This document shows, piece by piece, positions 59,571-64,000 of a DNA stretch of 64,000 nt; position 1 is the first letter of the stretch, and every line of letters begins with the position of its first letter. The position numbers and the translations under genes are program-made. The notes beneath the pieces were generated by a model. It was not told where the DNA came from and did not search any database. It saw nothing but the letters and a program-made list of their open reading frames with translations. The stretch comes from Hyperoodon ampullatus (taxonomy: Eukaryota > Chordata > Mammalia > Artiodactyla > Ziphiidae), in the NCBI GenBank assembly GCA_949752795.1, contig OX457058.1, positions 163,992,223 through 164,056,222 on the forward strand. Direction: 5' to 3'.

Positions 59571-59768
59571 CTGCCTGCAGGTCAGATGTGCCTGATGTGA
59601 AACCCCTCTTTAAATGAGATTAGCAACTCCGGAGAAGAGGGAAAGAAAAACTAATAAACAATTAACAATATCTTTTCCCAAACCTGTCTAACTTCCTCTG
59701 CAACTCTCCTTCCCAACATGGACAGATCCACAGAACCCTACAGAGAGAGGGTCCTATGGTAAATGTGG
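59571..59768 (+). repeat. Source segment A of the composite insertion
   Basis: This 198-bp segment is 98.5% identical to 60844-61041 (three transitions). It starts 'ctgcctgcaggtcag' and ends 'ggtaaatgtgg'. The next two bases are GT. It is not recognised as a known repeat. Confidence 0.98.
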
Positions 59769-60522
59769 GTGTGTCTTTATGAATCGCTAAATAGCTTCTG
59801 AATGTGGGAAACCTGCCCACTTTACCTGTCAGCTGACTATAGCTCCTTCACTCAGACAGTTTTGATAGCTCTCAGGCTCCCCCTCAGTCTGGGAAGCTGT
59901 CTGAATGTGCTTCTTTACCAATGGGAGTAGCCTTCTGGTCTTGATTCCGTTTGGCCAATCTCTTTCTTCCGATCTTCAGATTCATATTGTGTCACCTCAG
60001 GGACAAAACCTCTAATAGGTGCTAGATTACCTAGGGTGGGATTTGGCTATGGTAGCGACCCCAACAGAGCAACAGTGTAAAAGTGATGGAATATTTTTTT
60101 TTCTCACAGAGAAGTTCAGAAGTGAGCTCTCCGGGTCTGGTATGATGTTTTCCCAGTTGTCTGGGACTCAGAATCTTTCAATCTTTCTTCTCCAACATCT
60201 CCAGTATGTGTCCTTTGAGGGCATGGTCCACGATGGACCTTCTTGTTTCAGGAAGAAGGAAGAAGATAGGAGGAAATGAAACAAAGGGTATGTGTCAGTT
60301 ACCTTATAAGGAAGGTTCTCAGAAGAAAATGGACCACAGCTGAGGGGAAGCTGGGAAATATTTGCACTATTCTAGGGGGTCACGTGCTTTGGCAATAGAC
60401 GTTCTAACTCTAAGAGAAAAGGGGAGAATTGACATTAGGAGACACCTAGGAGCCTCTGTTACAATATAAAGTTTTCTCCTTAACATTTAATCTCATTTAT
60501 TTCCAGTGTTACAAAATTGTGC
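59769..60522. other. Unassigned sequence
   Basis: More GC-balanced than the surroundings. The plus frame at 60019-60279 has no recognisable domain. No family assigned. Confidence 0.5.
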
Positions 60523-60524
60523 TG

Positions 60525-60715
60525 GGAAGACCTAAGTTCTATTCTCAGGTCTACTATGTACTAAGTAAGTATATGACCTTCGTTAAATCATTTAACCTTT
60601 CTGAGATGTAGTTCTCTCACCTGTAATATGAGGCTACTAATTTCTCCTCTTTCATCCTCAAAGGATTTAAGTAGATAAATGTATGTGAAAATGTACCATG
60701 AACTATCAAATGACT
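60525..60715 (+). mobile_element. MIR SINE, sense
   Basis: 'agttctattctcaggtctac', 'atgaccttcgttaaatcattt', 'ctgagatgtagttctctcacctg' and 'ataaatgtatgtgaaaatg' are typical MIR. Confidence 0.8.
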
Positions 60716-60825
60716 GCACTCTACAACTACAGGACGATGCCACCATGATCATCTTTCTAATTGTCTCTAATAAATAGCATGTCCCCTATCCACCCACCTT
60801 CCTTTCAACATGCACATACTAATCT

Positions 60826-60846
60826 GTATATACTACCTTGACTCTG
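60826..60846 (+). repeat. Left copy of the 21-bp direct repeat
   Basis: It starts GTATATACTACC and ends TTGACTCTG. It is identical to 61186-61206. Either a target-site duplication or the product of a template return. Confidence 0.97.
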
Positions 60847-61185
60847 CCTGCAGGTCAGATGTGCCTGATGTGAAACCCCTCTTTAAATGAGATTAGCAAC
60901 TCTGGAGAAGAGGGAAAGAAAAACTAATAAACAATTAACAATATCTTTTCCCAAACCTGTCTAACTTCCTCTGCAACTCTCTTTCCCAACATGGACAGAT
61001 CCACAGAACCCTACAGAGAGAGGATCCTATGGTAAATGTGGTTATGGACAATAATTTATGAACAAACATGAGTCTCCTAATAAATCATATTTCTACTTTT
61101 ATGCTTTTGCTCCAAGAGCTAATTTACAATCTAGCTCTAGTGATGGTACAGCTTGTTCTGGTGGACATTACTCTGTACTTTCTAA
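60847..61185 (+). repeat. Composite insertion made of two rearranged local copies
   Basis: The insert is a copy of 59574-59768 (at 60847-61041) joined to a copy of 58548-58686 (at 61041-61179), plus six extra bases TTCTAA. Both copies keep the plus orientation but their genomic order is swapped. One G is shared at the inner junction and CTG at the left junction. No A tail is present. The 21-bp direct repeats lie immediately outside. Confidence 0.97.
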
Positions 61186-61206
61186 GTATATACTACCTTG
61201 ACTCTG
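61186..61206 (+). repeat. Right copy of the 21-bp direct repeat
   Basis: Exact copy of 60826-60846, followed by AAGCATTATT. Confidence 0.97.
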
Positions 61207-61394
61207 AAGCATTATTATATTAATAACAGATTTTCAAAAGTGATAAACATTCGCATCATTTGTTAAACTCATCCTGATTTAAGAAACCATGATGTGGTTA
61301 ATGACTGTCAGTGTTTTAAATACCAAAGATTCTTGGTAGAAGGTAAGGGGACAGGTTTATTTACTAAAAGGCAAACATCAAGAGCTGATATGTA

Positions 61395-61625
61395 GTAGTC
61401 AGAACATGGTACATCAATGGAGTTTAAGAATGAGACAGATGTAAGTTCCAATCTCAGCTCCTCCATGAATTATCTGTCAAATCTCAAGCAATTCTGTAGC
61501 TTTCTCAGACTGAATTTTCCCATTTTTGTTGGTGTAACATGTTAAGGAGTCTTATAAAAATCAAGTGATGTAATCTATTTATAATTCCTAGCACTGTGTC
61601 TTGCACATAATTGGTACAAAAAATG
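61395..61625 (+). mobile_element. MIR SINE, sense
   Basis: 'agttccaatctcagctcctcc', 'aatctcaagcaattctgtag', 'cagactgaattttcccattt' and 'cctagcactgtgtcttgcaca' form a near-complete MIR. Confidence 0.8.
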
Positions 61626-61714
61626 GGAGTCTAACCCTTACACTCCTCTGTTCTCGATAATAGGAGCAAAGAATAGATCATGGTGATCTGATACTTGCAA
61701 GATGATATTTCACA

Positions 61715-61935
61715 GTACTTTAAGCACTTACTCTGTACTTCATTGTGTTAAGCCCATTGCATGGGTTACCTCACTGATTAAAGTAATACTTTCATCATTA
61801 CTATTTTATGGATGCAAAGATTGAAGGTCATAAAGATTCACTTGTCAAGGTTACCCAGCTGGCAAGTGGTGAAGCTAAAGTACAGAAGCCAGAAGTCAAT
61901 GTTAAACACAAACTCTTGGATCTTCATAAACTCAA
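61715..61935 (-). mobile_element. MIR SINE, antisense
   Basis: 'gtactttaagcacttactctg', 'catcattactattttatggatg', 'caaggttacccagctggcaagtggtgaag' (across 61848-61874) and 'aaacacaaactcttggatc' are reverse MIR. Confidence 0.8.
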
Positions 61936-63778
61936 CAAAACCTAATTCACTGAGAGCCAATTTGGCAAATATTAACTCAACATATGACTAATTTGCCAAA
62001 AACTGTCAAAGGACGTATGTGGTTAGGGTTGGAGCAGACACAGCTTTGGGGCAGGGGGTAAGTATGCAGGAGATTAAACAACCTTTAAGAAATAGCCCAT
62101 CCCTTCTCAAATAAAGTGATGGGCATTGCAAAAGTCAACCACGCTGGTTTGAAAAGACTCTTGGCAGCAGCAAAACCCCAATGAAATCAAACATTGGAGA
62201 ACATCTCTAATGTGGTTAATCAGTCATTAGTCAAATTGATCATTTTCTGAATTAAATTTTAGTTAACTGGCTAGTATTCCAACCTCTCAACCACCACACT
62301 CTACTGCCAGGTCAGTTTGTCTTTAAATGATAGACAGCAGTCCAATTTTCCCCTATTTAAATACTTGTATATCTGTCGTTAATGCTCTAAGCATGTCATT
62401 TATCCAGAAGACCCATCAGAGCAAAAGAGTAGAATCCAGAACTAATTAGATGACAGCTGTGGAACAACAGTTAATGGGATGTTGCATGAAAACAAACAAG
62501 CCCTATCCCCCTCTCCCCAAAAAAGACAATCACAAAGGCTTTTCTGGAAGAATCATGAAAACATTAGTCCGAGGTGTACAGGAGCATGGTCACTAGACTG
62601 CAAGGCAGAGGGCACTGCCATCAGTCTAAGAGTCAGAATTTGGACTAAGCAATCTCAGTAGCCAAAGCAGTGGAGGAAATGGGGAGAAGAAAAGAATTAA
62701 CAGGACATGCCTTCACTGTACACAGAGGAGCACCTGATTTTCATTACAACAATACTATTGTAAGGGCATTTTTGTTCCCATTTTGTAATTGATAAAACCA
62801 AAGCACACATGGTTTGTCCTTCTTTTTCTTAGCATGCTGTTTTAATTCATTTACATCAGATACTATGTTAGGTTTGAGGGTTTGAGAGACAGGAAGTCGT
62901 AAAAGAAAATTGTGGGAAGAGTTGAGTTAAAAAATAAAATAACAATTGTTTTCATAATCTTGAATGAAACCTTTTTATTAGTTTAAAACAACAAGAAAAT
63001 CTTAGTGTTAGTAATTTCCATCCACCACCTTGTGCCCCCCAGAAATCAGCCAATATTCTCTCTTACTCTTTGGTCCCAGTTCAAGTGAAATAAGCTGACA
63101 TTTTGCCAGGCAAGTGTGTGGTGATATTGTCCATTTCAGAAATGTTTATTTTCTACTTGTGTTCTCCAGTTCAGCTTCAGAAGAGCAACCTTCCACATCA
63201 AGCCTAATCACAACATTAGGAAGATCAGGACTCAGCAAGGTCATACCAGATCCAGTGGCTCCCACAGGACAAGGCTGGCATTAGAGATTAGAGAACAGAT
63301 GGATTCCCAGTGGGAATCAGGAGAATCGGATCAGCTGCTGTAGGAGGAGTGGCCTTTTTGCAATGGGCAGGCTGATCCTATGAGTAGTCTTGTCACCAGG
63401 CTCGCAGCCACCAGCTCCTGGAGGAGCCTGAAAGACTGAAGTAGACTAAGGAGAGGATGGTGATTTTGTAAAGAGCCCTGGGTGGCATTATATGGCTTTC
63501 TTTCCTAAGTGTTTTTCAGCAAATGCTCTTAGCCTGTTTGCACTTATTAAAGCTGCTAACAGTAATTCTGGCTGAAAATCAAATTTAGCTCTCCTCTTAT
63601 CTTTGCCAATTTCCTCTTCTCCTGAGTCCTTAATGAACCAAGTACAAATATGTAAATATCATGCCTAGGTTGGTAATTAATTTCCTTAAGGCCAAGACTG
63701 ACTGATAAGAATGCTACCTTCACCTTATGAATAATTCATTTCTGCTAAGATCTTTATTCATTCAGACTTCATGGAAAC
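61936..63778. other. Unassigned 1.8-kb stretch
   Basis: No gene or repeat is recognised. The frame at 62479-62661 has no domain. Composition near 63180-63480 is somewhat richer in GC, but there is no CpG island. Confidence 0.5.
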
Positions 63779-63779
63779 A

Positions 63780-63985
63780 GCATAAACTTTTAGATTCACA
63801 TATCTGTGACTGCATCTCAGTTCTGCCCCTGTGAGCTGAGTGACTGGGTAGTTTACTTAATCTTTCTGAGCTTCTATGTTTATATCTAAAAGATGCATTT
63901 AAAAATGTGTACCTCACATTCTCATAGCTTGGTAGCAGTTTAAAAAAGTGAATACATTTAAATACTTATGGAAAGTAGGTTTCCA
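63780..63985 (+). mobile_element. MIR SINE, sense
   Basis: 'gtgactgcatctcagttctgcc', 'gagctgagtgactgggtag', 'tttacttaatctttctgagct' and 'gtgtacctcacattctcatag' follow MIR. Confidence 0.75.
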
Positions 63986-64000
63986 GGACATGTCCTTTCT

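Noticed and set aside
60019..60279. 86-codon plus-strand frame near the composite insertion
   Set aside because: No recognisable domain. Considered as an exon of a transcript feeding the back-splice model, but nothing supports it.
60847..61185. Composite insert considered as an ordinary processed retrogene
   Set aside because: The segments are in swapped order relative to the genome, no A tail is present, and neither source segment is a known exon.

Overview
This is mammalian nuclear DNA, almost certainly from a cetacean. The best evidence is nine copies (one 5'-truncated) of a tRNA-derived SINE matching the CHR-2 family, plus one longer CHR-1-type SINE. CHR SINEs belong to the Cetacea/Hippopotamidae/Ruminantia lineage, and a high density of CHR-2 copies with intact A tails is typical of whales and dolphins. 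The background is AT-rich and CpG-poor, with mammal-wide fossils (MIR, L2, L1M, MLT1/MLT2 LTRs, a mariner MITE, a Tigger-type element). No repeat-masking program or database was run. Family names come from recognising consensus-like stretches, and subfamily names are approximate.

I find no credible protein-coding gene, RNA gene, CpG island or promoter. The open frames are short, most lie inside SINEs, L1, L2 or microsatellites, and none has a recognisable cellular domain. The window reads as intergenic desert or the interior of a very large intron. The only protein homology is from transposable elements: an ERVL-type integrase and dUTPase relic near 2.2-4.3 kb, L2 reverse-transcriptase relics, and L1 ORF2 relics.

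Layout: 0-10 kb holds old unique sequence, an ERVL pol relic split by a separate LTR, and a TG/TA microsatellite. 10-17 kb is a dense mosaic of L1M, MLT1, an L2 interrupted by a younger L1 3' end, a second long antisense L2, and L1M with a nested CHR-2. 20-25 kb holds three CHR-2 copies, then MLT1, a MER5-like element and MLT2 in a row. 25-31 kb holds a perfect 45-bp tandem duplication, a long L2, a CHR-2 and a 180-bp TTTC tract. 31-37 kb holds a 79-bp mariner MITE, a young-type L1 with a likely target-site duplication, an L1M split by a MER2/Tigger-like element, and the CHR-1 SINE. 38-56 kb holds four further CHR-2 copies, MLT1 LTRs, MIR/L2 fossils and a 1.3-kb L1M ORF2 relic ending in a perfect hairpin. 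57-64 kb holds the most unusual structure.

That structure is a 339-bp insertion at 60847-61185, bounded by a perfect 21-bp direct repeat. It is made of two copies of nearby unique sequence (198 bp from 59571-59768, then 139 bp from 58548-58686) joined in reversed genomic order, both in the same orientation, each with only three transitions. The order is that of a fragment crossing the junction of a circular molecule, and GT and AG dinucleotides flank the implied junction. Candidate origins are a local template-switching event, reinsertion of an excised DNA circle, or reverse transcription of a back-spliced RNA. No new enzymatic or defence system is visible.
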